Shown here piece by piece: positions 8,147 through 16,946 of a stretch of DNA of 49,161 nt. The DNA comes from Frigoribacterium sp. GTDB lineage: Bacteria; Actinomycetota; Actinomycetes; Actinomycetales; Microbacteriaceae. Both the position numbers and the translations under genes were made by a program. Positions within the stretch are counted from its first letter, which is position 1; the number at the start of each line of letters is the position of its first letter. Location: assembly GCA_025363205.1 (NCBI GenBank), contig JANYEI010000130.1:1-49161 (forward strand), given 5' to 3'. The notes beneath the pieces are model-generated. The model made no database searches, had not been told where the DNA came from, and saw nothing but the letters and a program-made list of their open reading frames with translations.

Positions 8147-8827
8147 TCAGATCGACAGCTTCGCGCTGCGGATCGCCCCGGTGATCACCTCGGCGAGTTC
8201 CTGCTGGCCACGCACCGTCGGATGTACGCGGTCCGACTGCAGCCAGGTCCGGTAGCCGGCCAGGGGCTGGCCAATGTCGAGATAGGTACCTTTCACCGCA
8301 AGGATTGCCGAACGCACCTGCTCGTTAATGTCAGTCACCTGATCGGGCGCCACGGTGTCGTTCCACACGGTGCTGATGCCGAGGATCGTCGTCGCGGGCA
8401 GCTTGGCGTGCAGGCTCGAGACCACCGAGTCGGTCTGCGTGCGCAAGTGGTTGTTGTCGATGCCAAGGTCGTTGCTGCTGCCCGAGATGATGATGAGGGC
8501 CGGGTGCAGTGCCACGGCCTCGTTCACGAGACCGGAGAAGTCGGCGCCGCAGTCGTTGTCGTCGCCCGCAGTCGCGAAACCCGCGCCGTCGCAGGCGAGG
8601 TTGGTGAGATCCCAGCCCGCAGACCGGGCGAGCGTCGCGGGCCACGCCTGCGCTGCCGAGAGACCGTGCCCCTTCATGATCGAGTCGCCGATTGCCACGA
8701 CCACCGGGCGGTTTGCCGACGATGAGGGTTTCGTGTCGGTTGCGAGCGCGGCGTGGGAGCATCCGGTGAGCGCCAGCATTGCACCGGCGAGCAGGATCGC
8801 GCAGGTGCGCGTTCGACGAGAGGTCAT
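8147..8827 (-). CDS. SGNH/GDSL-family hydrolase, predicted lipoprotein
   Basis: The 226-residue protein begins with a lipoprotein signal peptide: basic RRTRT, a hydrophobic core, and the lipobox LTGC. It is therefore likely lipid-anchored on the outer face of the membrane. The esterase motifs follow in order: GDSIMKG (nucleophile Ser), SGSSNDLG (Asn of the oxyanion hole) and DRVHPT (catalytic Asp-His). The substrate is not identifiable; cell-wall or glycan acyl esters are plausible for a surface enzyme. A GGGGATCC ribosome site precedes the ATG, and a TAGGGT box sits further upstream. Confidence 0.85.
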   Translation of the reverse strand: MTSRRTRTCAILLAGAMLALTGCSHAALATDTKPSSSANRPVVVAIGDSIMKGHGLSAAQAWPATLARSAGWDLTNLACDGAGFATAGDDNDCGADFSGLVNEAVALHPALIIISGSSNDLGIDNNHLRTQTDSVVSSLHAKLPATTILGISTVWNDTVAPDQVTDINEQVRSAILAVKGTYLDIGQPLAGYRTWLQSDRVHPTVRGQQELAEVITGAIRSAKLSI

Positions 8828-8848
8828 GGATCCCCAGTGAACCCCGGC

Positions 8849-8854
8849 ACCCTA
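8849..8854 (-). promoter_or_regulatory. Candidate -10 box (TAGGGT) for the GDSL lipoprotein
   Basis: Minus-strand TAGGGT lies 21 bases before the ATG. It leaves a short leader that includes a GGGGA ribosome site, unlike the leaderless neighbours. Confidence 0.35.
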
Positions 8855-8877
8855 TGAGAATGCCGAATGGAGCACCA

Positions 8878-8883
8878 TAGGCT
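8878..8883 (+). promoter_or_regulatory. -10 box (TAGGCT) of a leaderless promoter
   Basis: TAGGCT, six bases (TGACCA), then the ATG at 8890. The context GGAGCACCATAGGCT nearly repeats at 9708-9722 before the amidase gene. Confidence 0.6.
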
Positions 8884-8889
8884 TGACCA

Positions 8890-9693
8890 ATGACTGATGC
8901 AACGACCCGTCCCATCCGACTCGGCGTGCAGATCGCGCCCCAGCATTCGCGCTATGAAAAGATTCGGGATACCGCCACCGAACTGGAGGAGCTCGGCGCC
9001 GACATTCTCTTCAACTGGGACCACTTCTACCCGCTTTCGGGCGAACCCGATGGCTTGCACTTTGAGTCGTGGACCATGCTCGCTGCGCTTGCCGAGCAGA
9101 CCTCGCGCGTGGAGCTCGGCGCACTCGTCAACTGCAACAGCTACCGCAACGCCAACCTTCAGGCCGACATGGCCCGCACCATCGACCACATCAGCGCAAA
9201 GGGCACCGGCACTGGGCGATTCATCTTTGGGACCGGCTCCGGATGGTTCGAGCGCGACTACGACGAGTACGGTTACGAATTCGGCACCGTCGGCCAGCGA
9301 CTGGATGCTCTCGCGGCCAGTCTCCCGATCATCGAGGATCGCTGGGGCAAGCTCAACCCGCCTCCCACCCGGCACATCCCGGTTTTGATCGGCGGCGGTG
9401 GCGAGAAGAAGACCCTGCGAATCGTCGCGAGGCACGCGGATATCTGGCACTCTTTCAGCGACCCAGAGACCCTCCAGCGCAAGCTCGGAATCCTCAGAGG
9501 GCACGGCGAGGTCGTGGGGCGGGACGTCTCCGAGATCGAGATCTCGACCGAACTGCGAGGGCGCACTCCCGAGCAGGCGGATGAATTGCTCGATCTGGGC
9601 ACGACGCTCTTCACGATCGGCATCAGCGGCCCGGACTACGATCTCGCCCCGGTGCGCGACTGGCTCAGCTGGCGGGATGGCAAGAACGCCTGA
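8890..9693 (+). CDS. LLM-class F420-type oxidoreductase
   Basis: This second luciferase-like enzyme (267 residues) begins IRLGVQIAPQHSRYEKI, then shows ELGADILFNWDHFYPL, RVELGALVNCNSYRNANLQADMA (read in pieces) and FIFGTGSGWFERDYDEYG. The pattern corresponds to the actinobacterial group annotated as probable F420-dependent oxidoreductases. A redox reaction using F420 or FMN is expected; the substrate is unknown. It is not closely similar to the luciferase-like protein at 5536-6417. It is transcribed from its own leaderless promoter, and the amidase downstream has another, so the two are not an obligatory operon. Confidence 0.8.
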   Translation: MTDATTRPIRLGVQIAPQHSRYEKIRDTATELEELGADILFNWDHFYPLSGEPDGLHFESWTMLAALAEQTSRVELGALVNCNSYRNANLQADMARTIDHISAKGTGTGRFIFGTGSGWFERDYDEYGYEFGTVGQRLDALAASLPIIEDRWGKLNPPPTRHIPVLIGGGGEKKTLRIVARHADIWHSFSDPETLQRKLGILRGHGEVVGRDVSEIEISTELRGRTPEQADELLDLGTTLFTIGISGPDYDLAPVRDWLSWRDGKNA

Positions 9694-9716
9694 GGTGGTT
9701 TGCGATGGAGGGACCA

Positions 9717-9722
9717 TAGGCT
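9717..9722 (+). promoter_or_regulatory. -10 box (TAGGCT) of a leaderless promoter
   Basis: TAGGCT, six bases (GAGCCC), then the ATG at 9729 of the amidase. Confidence 0.6.
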
Positions 9723-9728
9723 GAGCCC

Positions 9729-11090
9729 ATGACTCTCCCCACCGCTGTGGAGAGTGCCGCGGCAGTCCGCTCCGGCGCTCTCACCGCCGTCGATACCACC
9801 CGTGCCGCGCTCGCTCGAATAGAGAGGGGCGCCCGAGTCGGCGCCTTTCAGGTTGTACGCGTCGAGAAGGCCCTCGCCGAAGCGGCGGAGGTGGATGCCC
9901 GCAGCGACCGCTCGCTGCTCCCGCTGGCTGGCGTGCCGATCGCCATCAAGGACAACATCCCCGTTGCGGGAGAGCCGATGCGCGACGGGTCGGCCGCCAC
10001 AGATTCGGCAGCACAGCCGGCGGATCACGAAATCGTCGCCAGACTACGGGCCGCGGGAGCGGTCGTCGTCGGTATCACGCGGGTGCCAGAGCTCTGCGTG
10101 TTCGGCACCACCGATTCGGTCTACGGCACCACCCGCAACCCGTGGAACGTGGATCGCACCCCGGGCGGTTCATCCGGAGGGTCGGCCGCCGCCGTGGCAT
10201 CCGGCCAGGTGCCTTTCGCGCATGGTAATGACGGCATGGGATCGATTCGCATTCCCGCTGCCAACTGCGGATTGTTCGGCATCAAGCCCGGCAGCGGGCT
10301 GGTTCCTCAGGGGATCGGCGTCGATGCCTGGCTTGGCATGAGCGAGAACGGAGCCCTCGCCACGACGGTGGCGGATGCCGCGCTCCTGCTCTCGGTGATG
10401 GCGGGGCGCCCTGAGCTCGCGTCTCCGGTCATACCCTCGCGGCCGCTGCGCATCGCTATTGCGGCGGGGGAGTCCTCCGTGCTCGTCTCTCTCGACCCGG
10501 AGTGGCGCCGAGGGCTCGTTGAGATGGCCGCGGTGCTCCGGCGTGCCGGCCACAGTGTCAGCGACGTGACATTCCCCTACGACCCCAATCCTGTCCCACT
10601 GCTTGCCCGCTGGTTCGCCGGCACCGCGACGGATGCCGAGAGTCTCGATCCCGCGAAACTCGAGCGGCGTGTGCGGGTGCACGCCCGACTCGGTCGGCTC
10701 GCACGCCAGACGGGCCTGTTGAGGGCGGCACCGGTCGATCGCCTACGGGCGAGGGTGCACACCTTCTTTGCGGACTACGACCTGCTGCTCACGCCGACGC
10801 TCGCGCAACCCGGTCCGCTCGCCGAGAACTGGCACGAGCGCGGCTGGTGGGCCAACATCGTTTCGAACATCCGCTACGCCCCGTACCCGTCCACCTGGAA
10901 TCTCCTCGGCTGGCCGGCGGCGAGCATCCCCGCCGGTTGGCATGCCACGGCACAGGTGCCGCTCGCGGTGCAGATCGTCGCCGAGCCGCAGCCTGACGGC
11001 GCCGGTGAGGCGCTGATCCTCTCGCTCGCGCTGCAACTGGAACAGCTGTGCCCCTGGCAGCGGATCGCACCTGGTTTTTCCGATAACTGA
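9729..11090 (+). CDS. Amidase-signature family hydrolase
   Basis: The 453-residue protein carries the amidase-signature Ser-cisSer-Lys triad: Lys in [11 protein letters not shown], cis-Ser in [15 protein letters not shown], and the nucleophile in [13 protein letters not shown]. The usual GGSIR is GMGSIR here, a conservative change. It hydrolyses amide bonds; the specificity is unknown. GatA is less likely, because no gatB or gatC is nearby and the C-terminal half is short and divergent. It ends 120 bases before an EamA transporter that has its own promoter. Confidence 0.85.
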   Translation: MTLPTAVESAAAVRSGALTAVDTTRAALARIERGARVGAFQVVRVEKALAEAAEVDARSDRSLLPLAGVPIAIKDNIPVAGEPMRDGSAATDSAAQPADHEIVARLRAAGAVVVGITRVPELCVFGTTDSVYGTTRNPWNVDRTPGGSSGGSAAAVASGQVPFAHGNDGMGSIRIPAANCGLFGIKPGSGLVPQGIGVDAWLGMSENGALATTVADAALLLSVMAGRPELASPVIPSRPLRIAIAAGESSVLVSLDPEWRRGLVEMAAVLRRAGHSVSDVTFPYDPNPVPLLARWFAGTATDAESLDPAKLERRVRVHARLGRLARQTGLLRAAPVDRLRARVHTFFADYDLLLTPTLAQPGPLAENWHERGWWANIVSNIRYAPYPSTWNLLGWPAASIPAGWHATAQVPLAVQIVAEPQPDGAGEALILSLALQLEQLCPWQRIAPGFSDN

Positions 11091-11197
11091 CGCTGGGCTT
11101 GCGATGGGCTGATGCTGAGCTGACGCGTTTAGGCCAAACCGTGCCCGGATTGCGCGCATCGGCTCCCAGACTGCACCGCGGCGACTGTGGCTGTAGA

Positions 11198-11203
11198 TAG
11201 CCT
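11198..11203 (+). promoter_or_regulatory. -10 box (TAGCCT) of a leaderless promoter
   Basis: TAGCCT, six bases (GAGCGG), then the ATG at 11210 of the EamA transporter. Confidence 0.55.
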
Positions 11204-11209
11204 GAGCGG

Positions 11210-12163
11210 ATGACCCGCATTCCTCGCCCCGGTGTGAATCCGCTTGCCCAGCGCACTGTCAGCCCGAAACTCAGCCCCTCGGTACTCATCGCGATCATCG
11301 TGACGCTGCTCGCCTGGTCGAGTGCGTTCATTGTGATTCGCGGCGTCGCCCCGCATTTCGCCGGGGGTTCGCTGGCGCTGGCGCGACTGGTCGTTGGTGC
11401 GGCGGTGTTGTCGCTTCTCCTGATCGGTCACCGCTGGGTGCGCCCGACCGGTCGGGAATGGCTGCTCATCGTGGTGTTCGGCATCGCGTGGTTCGCCGCC
11501 TACAACGTCTCACTCAATATTGCCGAGCACACCCTGGACGCCGGTACGACGGCGATGATCGTGAACATCGGCCCGCTGCTCATTGCGCTCGGTGCCGGTG
11601 TCTTCCTCGGAGACGGCATCCCGCGCTGGCTGCTCATCGGTGCCGGCGTCGCCTTCCTCGGCGTCGTACTCATCGGCGTCTCGAGCGGAATCACCGGAGT
11701 CGGCGACGGAACCGGCGTCATCTGGTCCCTCGTCGCTGCCGTCACCTACTCGATCGGCGTGCTCTGTCAGAAACCGGTGCTGCGCCGACTGCCCAATCGC
11801 CAGGTAACCTTCCTTGGCTGTGCCATCGGCGCGATCGCCTGCACCCCGTTCGCTGGATCGCTGATCAACGACCTCTCGCGAGCACCGGCCGCGAGCGTCT
11901 TCGGAGCGATTTACCTCGGTGTCGTGCCAACGGCGATCGCCTTCAGCACCTGGGCATACGCCCTGTCGAAGATGTCGGCCGGCTCTCTCGCCGTCACCAC
12001 CTATATCGTTCCGGTACTGGTCGTGCTAGAGGCATTTCTCTTCTTCCGGGAGGTGCCGGCACCCCTCGCGGTCGTCGGGGGAGTCACCTGCCTGGTGGGT
12101 GTCGCGCTGTCGCGCAGGCGCTCTCCGGCACCGCGCATATCGGGTGGTTCCGGAAACCGGTAA
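11210..12163 (+). CDS. EamA/DMT-superfamily membrane transporter
   Basis: The 317-residue protein has about ten hydrophobic segments arranged as two EamA repeats (about residues 25-150 and 170-305). Typical features are WSSAFIVIRG at the start of the first repeat and YLGVVPTAIAFSTWAYAL in the second. Members export metabolites such as amino acids or nucleotides; nothing here fixes the substrate. It is the last gene before the ribosomal rpsP operon. The C-terminus is a short basic tail. Confidence 0.88.
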   Translation: MTRIPRPGVNPLAQRTVSPKLSPSVLIAIIVTLLAWSSAFIVIRGVAPHFAGGSLALARLVVGAAVLSLLLIGHRWVRPTGREWLLIVVFGIAWFAAYNVSLNIAEHTLDAGTTAMIVNIGPLLIALGAGVFLGDGIPRWLLIGAGVAFLGVVLIGVSSGITGVGDGTGVIWSLVAAVTYSIGVLCQKPVLRRLPNRQVTFLGCAIGAIACTPFAGSLINDLSRAPAASVFGAIYLGVVPTAIAFSTWAYALSKMSAGSLAVTTYIVPVLVVLEAFLFFREVPAPLAVVGGVTCLVGVALSRRRSPAPRISGGSGNR

Positions 12164-12307
12164 AAACCTGCAAGAATGGTCAGTCGAGACTCGTGCCGTT
12201 CGACCCTCTAATCCAACGGCATCGTCTCCCATCAGAGCTTTTCTGCCGAGTGTGCACCCCACGCTCACGGCAAGCAGTTCGCCCTCATAAATCATCTCTG
12301 GAGAATT

Positions 12308-12865
12308 GTGGCTGTAAAAATCCGTTTGAAGCGCATGGGCAAGATCCGCGCTCCTTACTACCGAATCGTCGTCGCCGACTCGCACACCAAACGCGATGGT
12401 CGTGTGATCGAGGAAATCGGCAAGTACCACCCCACAGAGGAGCCCTCGTTCATCGAGGTCGACTCGGCGCGCGCGCAGTACTGGCTCGGGGTTGGCGCGC
12501 AGCCGACCGAGCAGGTCGCCGCTATCCTCAAGCTCACGGGCGACTGGGGAATCTTCAAGGGCGACAAGAATGCCGTCAGCACCGTCAGGACCAAAGAGTC
12601 CAAGGTCGACTTCATCGCGGACGAGAAGAAGAAGCCAGTGCTCAAGCCGAAGGCCGTGGCGCCCGCGCCCAAGGTCGAAGCGCCCGTGGTTGAGGCCCCG
12701 GCCGAGGCCGCTGTCGAAGCTCCAGGAGCTGAGATCGCGCCGGCGGTCGAAGGCCTGAATGAAGCCGATACCGCGAAGGTCGAGGCCGTGGCCGACGCCG
12801 CCGAGGCCAAGGCCGACGACGCGACCGAGGCTGACGCCGAGGCTGCCAACGCCGACAAGGCGTAG
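12308..12865 (+). CDS. rpsP: 30S ribosomal protein S16 with long acidic C-terminal extension
   Basis: The S16 core is clear: [20 protein letters not shown], then [16 protein letters not shown]. It starts at GTG 12308 with GGAG five bases upstream. The core ends near residue 105; the remaining roughly 80 residues are an Ala/Glu/Asp/Lys/Val low-complexity tail, making the protein 185 residues against about 80-100 for a minimal S16. S16 binds 16S rRNA during small-subunit assembly. The tail is probably unstructured and solvent-exposed. It is the first gene of the rpsP-khpA-rimM-trmD operon; the KH-domain gene starts three bases after its stop. Confidence 0.97.
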   Translation: MAVKIRLKRMGKIRAPYYRIVVADSHTKRDGRVIEEIGKYHPTEEPSFIEVDSARAQYWLGVGAQPTEQVAAILKLTGDWGIFKGDKNAVSTVRTKESKVDFIADEKKKPVLKPKAVAPAPKVEAPVVEAPAEAAVEAPGAEIAPAVEGLNEADTAKVEAVADAAEAKADDATEADAEAANADKA

Positions 12866-12868
12866 GCA

Positions 12869-13105
12869 ATGCTTGCCGCCGCGCTCGAACATCTGGTCAA
12901 AGGAATCGTTGACAACCCCGACGAGGTTCAGGTCGTAGCAAAGAGCTCACCGCGTGGCGACGTCCTCGAGGTGCGCGTGCACCCCGAGGACCTCGGCCGA
13001 GTCATCGGTCGCGCTGGTCGCACCGCGAAGGCGCTTCGCACCCTAGTTTCGGCCATCGCCGACGGTCGTAAGGTGCGCGTCGACGTGGTGGACACCGATT
13101 TCTAA
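12869..13105 (+). CDS. khpA: KH-domain RNA-binding protein (KhpA family)
   Basis: The 78-residue protein has a single type II KH domain with the GXXG-type loop in LGRVIGRAGRTAKALR. KhpA proteins bind RNA, often as a partner of KhpB/EloR, and affect cell elongation and ribosome-linked processes. The position between rpsP and rimM is the conserved actinobacterial one and supports a role with ribosome assembly. It starts three bases after the rpsP stop. Its last codons overlap a possible upstream start of rimM. Confidence 0.93.
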   Translation: MLAAALEHLVKGIVDNPDEVQVVAKSSPRGDVLEVRVHPEDLGRVIGRAGRTAKALRTLVSAIADGRKVRVDVVDTDF

Positions 13106-13157
13106 CAACTCGGAACCCAGCACACAGTCCGCACCGGTCCCTCACGGATCCGACCAG

Positions 13158-13784
13158 TTGCGGGTCGGTCGTCTCACTAAGGCCCACGGCCTCAAGGGAG
13201 CGATCAAGGTCGAGCTCTACACGGATGCCCCGGAACGACGTTTCGTTCCGGGCGCCGTGTTCACCCTCCAGGTGCCGACCTCTTCGGCCTGGCACGGGAA
13301 GACCCTCGAACTTATCGAGCTCAAATGGTACAACCTGCAGCCGGTCGCGTTCTTCAAGGACGTCTCCGATCGGTCCGCTGCAGAGAGCCTGATCAAGGCG
13401 ATTCTCTGGATCGACCACGACCTCGCCGCCCCGTCGGACGAGGAGGATGCCTGGTACGACCATCAGCTCGTCGGCCTCGCGGTCGTGCGTGACGGCATCC
13501 GCGTCGGCACCGTCAGCCAGGTGGATCACCTTCCCTCGCAGGATCTCATCCACGTGACGACCGACGCCGGTGAAGTGTTGGTGCCGTTCGTGAAGGCCAT
13601 CGTGCCGACCGTTGACATCCAATCGGGCACGATCACGGTCACACCGCCGGATGGTCTCTTTGAAGAGCTGCCGGACGACGACGAAACGAAGCCGGATGCG
13701 GCGTCCGCTGCTGTCGAGCCCGCTGCTGTCGAGCCCGCCGTCGAGCCCGCTGCTGTCGAGCCCGGCCCGACGTCGACCGACTAG
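13158..13784 (+). CDS. rimM: Ribosome maturation factor RimM
   Basis: The protein opens with [22 protein letters not shown], the conserved RimM beginning (given here to its last strand), and has the PRC-barrel segment [18 protein letters not shown]. It helps process the 16S 3' domain and bind S19. The first ordinary start codon in frame is TTG 13158, which sits almost directly at the domain start. The frame is open upstream to an ATT at 13098 overlapping the khpA stop, and that stretch reads SNNSEPSTQS, so a longer form is possible. The C-terminus carries repeats of AAVEP. It is followed 11 bases later by trmD. Confidence 0.93.
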   Translation: MRVGRLTKAHGLKGAIKVELYTDAPERRFVPGAVFTLQVPTSSAWHGKTLELIELKWYNLQPVAFFKDVSDRSAAESLIKAILWIDHDLAAPSDEEDAWYDHQLVGLAVVRDGIRVGTVSQVDHLPSQDLIHVTTDAGEVLVPFVKAIVPTVDIQSGTITVTPPDGLFEELPDDDETKPDAASAAVEPAAVEPAVEPAAVEPGPTSTD

Positions 13785-13795
13785 AAAACTCAGCG

Positions 13796-14533
13796 ATGCG
13801 CATCGACATCGTCACGATATTTCCGGAGTTCTTCTCCGTGCTCGACGTTTCCCTTCTCGGCAAAGCGCGCCAGTCCGGGCTGATCGAGCTCGGCATCCAC
13901 GACCTGCGTGACTTCACCTTCGACCGGCATCGCACGGTCGATGACACTCCCTACGGCGGCGGGGCCGGAATGGTGATGAAGCCTGAGCCCTGGGGCGAAG
14001 CGCTCGACAGCATCCTCTACGCCAGTGAGGCGCAGGGAGCGGATGCCCCTGTCGTAATCTTCCCCTCACCCGCCGGGGAGCTCTTCACCCAGAAGCTCGC
14101 GCATGAACTCTCGACCGAGCGCCGGCTGGTCTTCGGCTGCGGACGGTACGAGGGCATTGACCAGCGCGTCGTCGACTATGCCGCCACCCGCGCCCGAGTG
14201 CGTCTGGTGAGCCTCGGCGACTACGTGCTCAATGGGGGAGAGGTCGCCACGATGGCGATGATCGAGGCAATCGGACGGCTGATTCCCGGTGTCGTCGGCA
14301 ACCCGGAGAGTCTGGTCGAGGAATCGCACTCCGACGGACTGCTCGAGTATCCCAGTTACACGAAGCCGGGCGAGTGGCGCGGCTTCGAGGTGCCCCCTGT
14401 GCTGTTGAGCGGCAATCACGCGGCGATCGCGAAATGGCGGCACGAGCAGCAGCTTCAGCGCACCAGGGCAGTGCGGCCCGACCTGCTGCCGCCGGATCTT
14501 GCGGTGCCCGGGGATGTGGCTCCGCGCCTGTGA
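13796..14533 (+). CDS. trmD: tRNA (guanosine(37)-N1)-methyltransferase
   Basis: The 245-residue protein begins [13 protein letters not shown] and has the trefoil-knot SPOUT fold signatures: [30 protein letters not shown] and [10 protein letters not shown]. It methylates G37 of tRNAs using S-adenosylmethionine and prevents +1 frameshifting. It lies in the standard place after rimM. Its stop (14531-14533) overlaps the GTG start of a GNAT acetyltransferase. The junction is contained in a perfect 15-base tandem duplication (14526-14555). Confidence 0.97.
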   Translation: MRIDIVTIFPEFFSVLDVSLLGKARQSGLIELGIHDLRDFTFDRHRTVDDTPYGGGAGMVMKPEPWGEALDSILYASEAQGADAPVVIFPSPAGELFTQKLAHELSTERRLVFGCGRYEGIDQRVVDYAATRARVRLVSLGDYVLNGGEVATMAMIEAIGRLIPGVVGNPESLVEESHSDGLLEYPSYTKPGEWRGFEVPPVLLSGNHAAIAKWRHEQQLQRTRAVRPDLLPPDLAVPGDVAPRL

Positions 14534-15138
14534 CTGACGAGCCTGTGACTGACGGTAAGGGCTTCGGAGCGATCGCGTGGCCGATTCGTACTGAGCGCCT
14601 CGAGATCCGGCCGGCGACGGAGGCAGACGGTCCGGCAACCTGGCACTATCGCAGGCAAGAGTCCGTCACCCTCTGGATCACCAGGGCCCAACCCGACCGC
14701 GAGCTCTATCTCGCCGATTTCACAGAGCCCTCGCGACTGGCCAAGACTCTGGTGATCGTGCTCGACGGACGCGTGATTGGCGACCTGATGCTGGCCATCG
14801 AGGATGCCTGGGCGCAGGCCGAGGTGAGGGATCGGGCGCGCGCGGTGCAGGCCGAGCTCGGTTGGAGCCTCGACCCGGCGTACACCGGCAATGGATACGC
14901 CACCGAGGCGGTCGCGGAGTTGATCCGGATCTGCTTCGAAGAACTTCACCTGCGCCGGGTGATTGCCCAGTGCTTCGCCAACAACGAGTCCTCCTGGCGC
15001 CTGATGGAGCGCGTGGGCATGCGCCGCGAGTCCCACGACGTGCGTGGGTCGCTGCACCGTTCCGGCGAATGGCTCGACGGGCTCACGTACGCCATGCTCG
15101 CCGACGAGTGGCGCAGCGCACGAACCGGCGCCCTGTAA
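14530..15138 (+). CDS. GNAT-family N-acetyltransferase (RimJ/RimL-like)
   Basis: With the GTG at 14530 overlapping the trmD stop (GTGA), the protein has 202 residues. A second in-frame GTG at 14545 lies in the duplicated junction. The acetyl-CoA site is visible in [14 protein letters not shown], followed by [20 protein letters not shown] and MERVGMRRE, the pattern of ribosomal-protein-type acetyltransferases. The substrate could be a protein N-terminus or a small molecule. It is an insertion relative to the usual trmD-rplS order; a gap with two palindromes follows. Confidence 0.85.
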   Translation: MTDEPVTDGKGFGAIAWPIRTERLEIRPATEADGPATWHYRRQESVTLWITRAQPDRELYLADFTEPSRLAKTLVIVLDGRVIGDLMLAIEDAWAQAEVRDRARAVQAELGWSLDPAYTGNGYATEAVAELIRICFEELHLRRVIAQCFANNESSWRLMERVGMRRESHDVRGSLHRSGEWLDGLTYAMLADEWRSARTGAL

Positions 15139-15225
15139 GGCGTTCGCCCGCAGCATCCGCTTCGGTGAATTTTGCTGTTATCCGGCGACGCCGCACCTCG
15201 ATCCGCACCCGCTGTAGCCCGGCCG

Positions 15226-15310
15226 GTAGCAAATGCAGGACTGGGTGTTACGGATGAGGCGGGTGAGCTTCTCCAGTCACTCCAGTCACGCTCAGTCCTG
15301 CATTTGCGAC
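15226..15310. repeat. Intergenic inverted repeat, 18-base arms, 49-base loop (family B/E)
   Basis: GTAGCAAATGCAGGACTG (15226-15243) is the reverse complement of 15293-15310 except for one base. It lies in the 361-base gap between the convergent GNAT and map genes. The core AAATGCAGGA resembles AAACGCAGGA in the arms of the repeat at 41528-41604. No T-tract follows. Confidence 0.85.
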
Positions 15311-15409
15311 AGGGAGGGGATGACGGGCCACCGTGACGCCGGACGGGGACTGATGCAACGGCGGACTGGGGCAACGGGGGCCTGACGCGGGGGACGCCGG
15401 CGCGCCGGC

Positions 15410-15451
15410 GAGTGACACTCGCACCCGAACGTTCGGGCGCGAGTGTCACTC
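15410..15451. repeat. Intergenic palindrome, family A copy 2 (best copy)
   Basis: This is an almost perfect 42-base dyad with no loop: 21 bases (GAGTGACACTCGCACCCGAAC) are mirrored by 15431-15451 with a single mismatch. The centre is AACGTT. It lies between convergent genes, and a further palindrome, CGCCGGCGCGCCGGCG, directly precedes it. The rest of the gap holds no gene that I can see. Confidence 0.9.
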
Positions 15452-15499
15452 ATGGGCGCAGAGCGGGTCAATCGTGTCCGCGCGACCCCGCAGTGGAGC

Positions 15500-16264
15500 T
15501 CAGCGCGCGGTCAACACCACCGGGCCCGCATCCGTTATCGCGATCGTGTGCTCGCTGTGGGCGGCCCGTGATCCGTCGAGGCTGCGCAGGGTCCAGCCAT
15601 CCGGGTCGGTGAAGATGCGCTCCGTACCCTCCATGAGCCACGGCTCGATGGCGAAGACCAGTCCGGTGCGCAGCGGAAGCCCGCGGCCCGGGCGACCGTC
15701 GTTCGGGATGTGCGGATCCCCGTGCATCGTGCGCCCGACGCCGTGCCCGCCAAAGTCGACGTTGACCGAGTATCCCGCCGCCCGGCTGAGCTCTCCGATC
15801 GCAGCCGATATGTCGCCGATGCGTGCTCCCACCTGGGCGGCGGCGATGCCCGCCGCAAGCGCGCGTTCTGTCGTCTCGATGAGCGTGACGTCCTCCGGCC
15901 GTGGGATACCCACGATCACCGTCACGGCAGAATCGGCCACCCAGCCGTCGACGGATGCTGCGAAGTCAAGGCTGAGAACGTCACCGTCTTTCAGCGCATA
16001 GTCGCGGGGGAGGCCGTGCAGCGCGGCATCGTTCACCGAGGTGCAAAGCACCTTGCCGAAGGGCATTGCGCCGAACGACGGGTGGTAGTCCACGTAGCAG
16101 CTTGTGGCGCCAGCCTGGTGGATGAGCTGTGCCGCGAGCGAGTCGAGCGCGAGCAGGTTGACCCCCACGTGTGCGGCCGCGACGAGTTCGGTGAGCGTGT
16201 TCGCCACGAAGCTGCCCGCGGCCCGCATCTCGTCGATCTCTGCGGGTGTCCTGAGCTCGATCAT
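15500..16264 (-). CDS. map: Methionine aminopeptidase type I
   Basis: I start at the ATG at 16264 (MIELRTPAEIDEMRAAGSF), which has an AGGGAGG ribosome site; the frame is open further upstream but that part is not conserved-looking. The 254-residue protein has the pita-bread fold: SLDFAASVDGWVADSAVT supplies metal-binding Asp residues, GGHGVGRTMHGDPHIPN a His, and GLVFAIEPWLMEG and SEHTIAIT the Glu residues. It removes initiator methionine from nascent proteins. It is a lone gene on the minus strand inside a plus-strand block. Confidence 0.95.
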   Translation of the reverse strand: MIELRTPAEIDEMRAAGSFVANTLTELVAAAHVGVNLLALDSLAAQLIHQAGATSCYVDYHPSFGAMPFGKVLCTSVNDAALHGLPRDYALKDGDVLSLDFAASVDGWVADSAVTVIVGIPRPEDVTLIETTERALAAGIAAAQVGARIGDISAAIGELSRAAGYSVNVDFGGHGVGRTMHGDPHIPNDGRPGRGLPLRTGLVFAIEPWLMEGTERIFTDPDGWTLRSLDGSRAAHSEHTIAITDAGPVVLTAR

Positions 16265-16351
16265 CCGTGCCTCCCTGATTGCAACCTGCCTGCGACGTAT
16301 CTGCGACCTGCCTGCTATACCTCGTGGGCGGTTCATCTCTTCTGTCCAGCG

Positions 16352-16357
16352 TAAACT
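16352..16357 (+). promoter_or_regulatory. Candidate -10 box (TAAACT) for the four-helix membrane protein
   Basis: TAAACT, seven bases, then the ATG at 16365. It fits a leaderless start and supports this ATG rather than upstream in-frame starts. Confidence 0.45.
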
Positions 16358-16364
16358 TCCCCCC

Positions 16365-16946
16365 ATGTGGTATCGCCGGGTTTTGTTCAACACCCAGTTC
16401 GCCGCAACCATCGTGCTGCCGCTCTGGCTGCTCATCGGGCGGGTATTCTTCGGCGTCATCCTCGGCTGGCACTACGCCATCGGGCTGTTCCTCGCTCCGC
16501 TGCTCCTCATCTTCCTCGCTGTCGTCACGACGATCACCTGGGCACGCAAGAGCGCGCGACGCTCGGGGGCGGTGTCGAGGACGGATGCCATCCTCCTGTC
16601 CGGCTGGTACTTCGCCGTGCTCTGCTATGGCTTTTTCGTCGTGGACTCGGTTCACAGCACCGAACCGGGAACGTCGATCGCGACCCAGGTCTTCGGCCAG
16701 GGATTTCGGGATGCCTCCTTCACCATCGCGGACATCGCGGGCGGAGTCATCATCATCATCGCGTTCACCACCCTCTGGGTCGTGCTTATCGAGTACCTCG
16801 TCGAGACGCGGCAGGAGGCAGTGGCCCGCCTCACCGGACTCGACTACGAGGAGCTGCGGCGCCGCACTGAATCCAGAGGCCGCGAAGCGAGCGACGGTGC
16901 GGCTGGTCGAGCGAGTGGCTTAGTTCCGGGGGATGTGGCAGAATAG
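16365..16946 (+). CDS. Membrane protein of unknown function, four predicted helices
   Basis: The 193-residue protein begins MWYRRVLFNTQFAATIVLP and has hydrophobic segments near residues 12-33, 36-60, 74-96 and 117-146. The tail is charged and ends in the cytoplasm, with a short helix rich in Glu/Arg (DYEELRRRTE). I recognise no catalytic motif. The start is chosen from the TAAACT box and from where the hydrophobic coding begins. It is read divergently from map across 100 bases. Its stop lies inside a hairpin that also belongs to the rplS leader. Confidence 0.7.
   Translation: MWYRRVLFNTQFAATIVLPLWLLIGRVFFGVILGWHYAIGLFLAPLLLIFLAVVTTITWARKSARRSGAVSRTDAILLSGWYFAVLCYGFFVVDSVHSTEPGTSIATQVFGQGFRDASFTIADIAGGVIIIIAFTTLWVVLIEYLVETRQEAVARLTGLDYEELRRRTESRGREASDGAAGRASGLVPGDVAE

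Noticed and set aside
14374-14529. A longer GNAT protein starting inside trmD
   Set aside because: That part is the out-of-frame reading of trmD; the GTGA overlap at 14530 is the natural start.
16265-16459. N-terminal extension of the methionine aminopeptidase
   Set aside because: The extra residues are not family-like, overlap the divergent membrane-protein gene, and a good ribosome site precedes the ATG at 16264.
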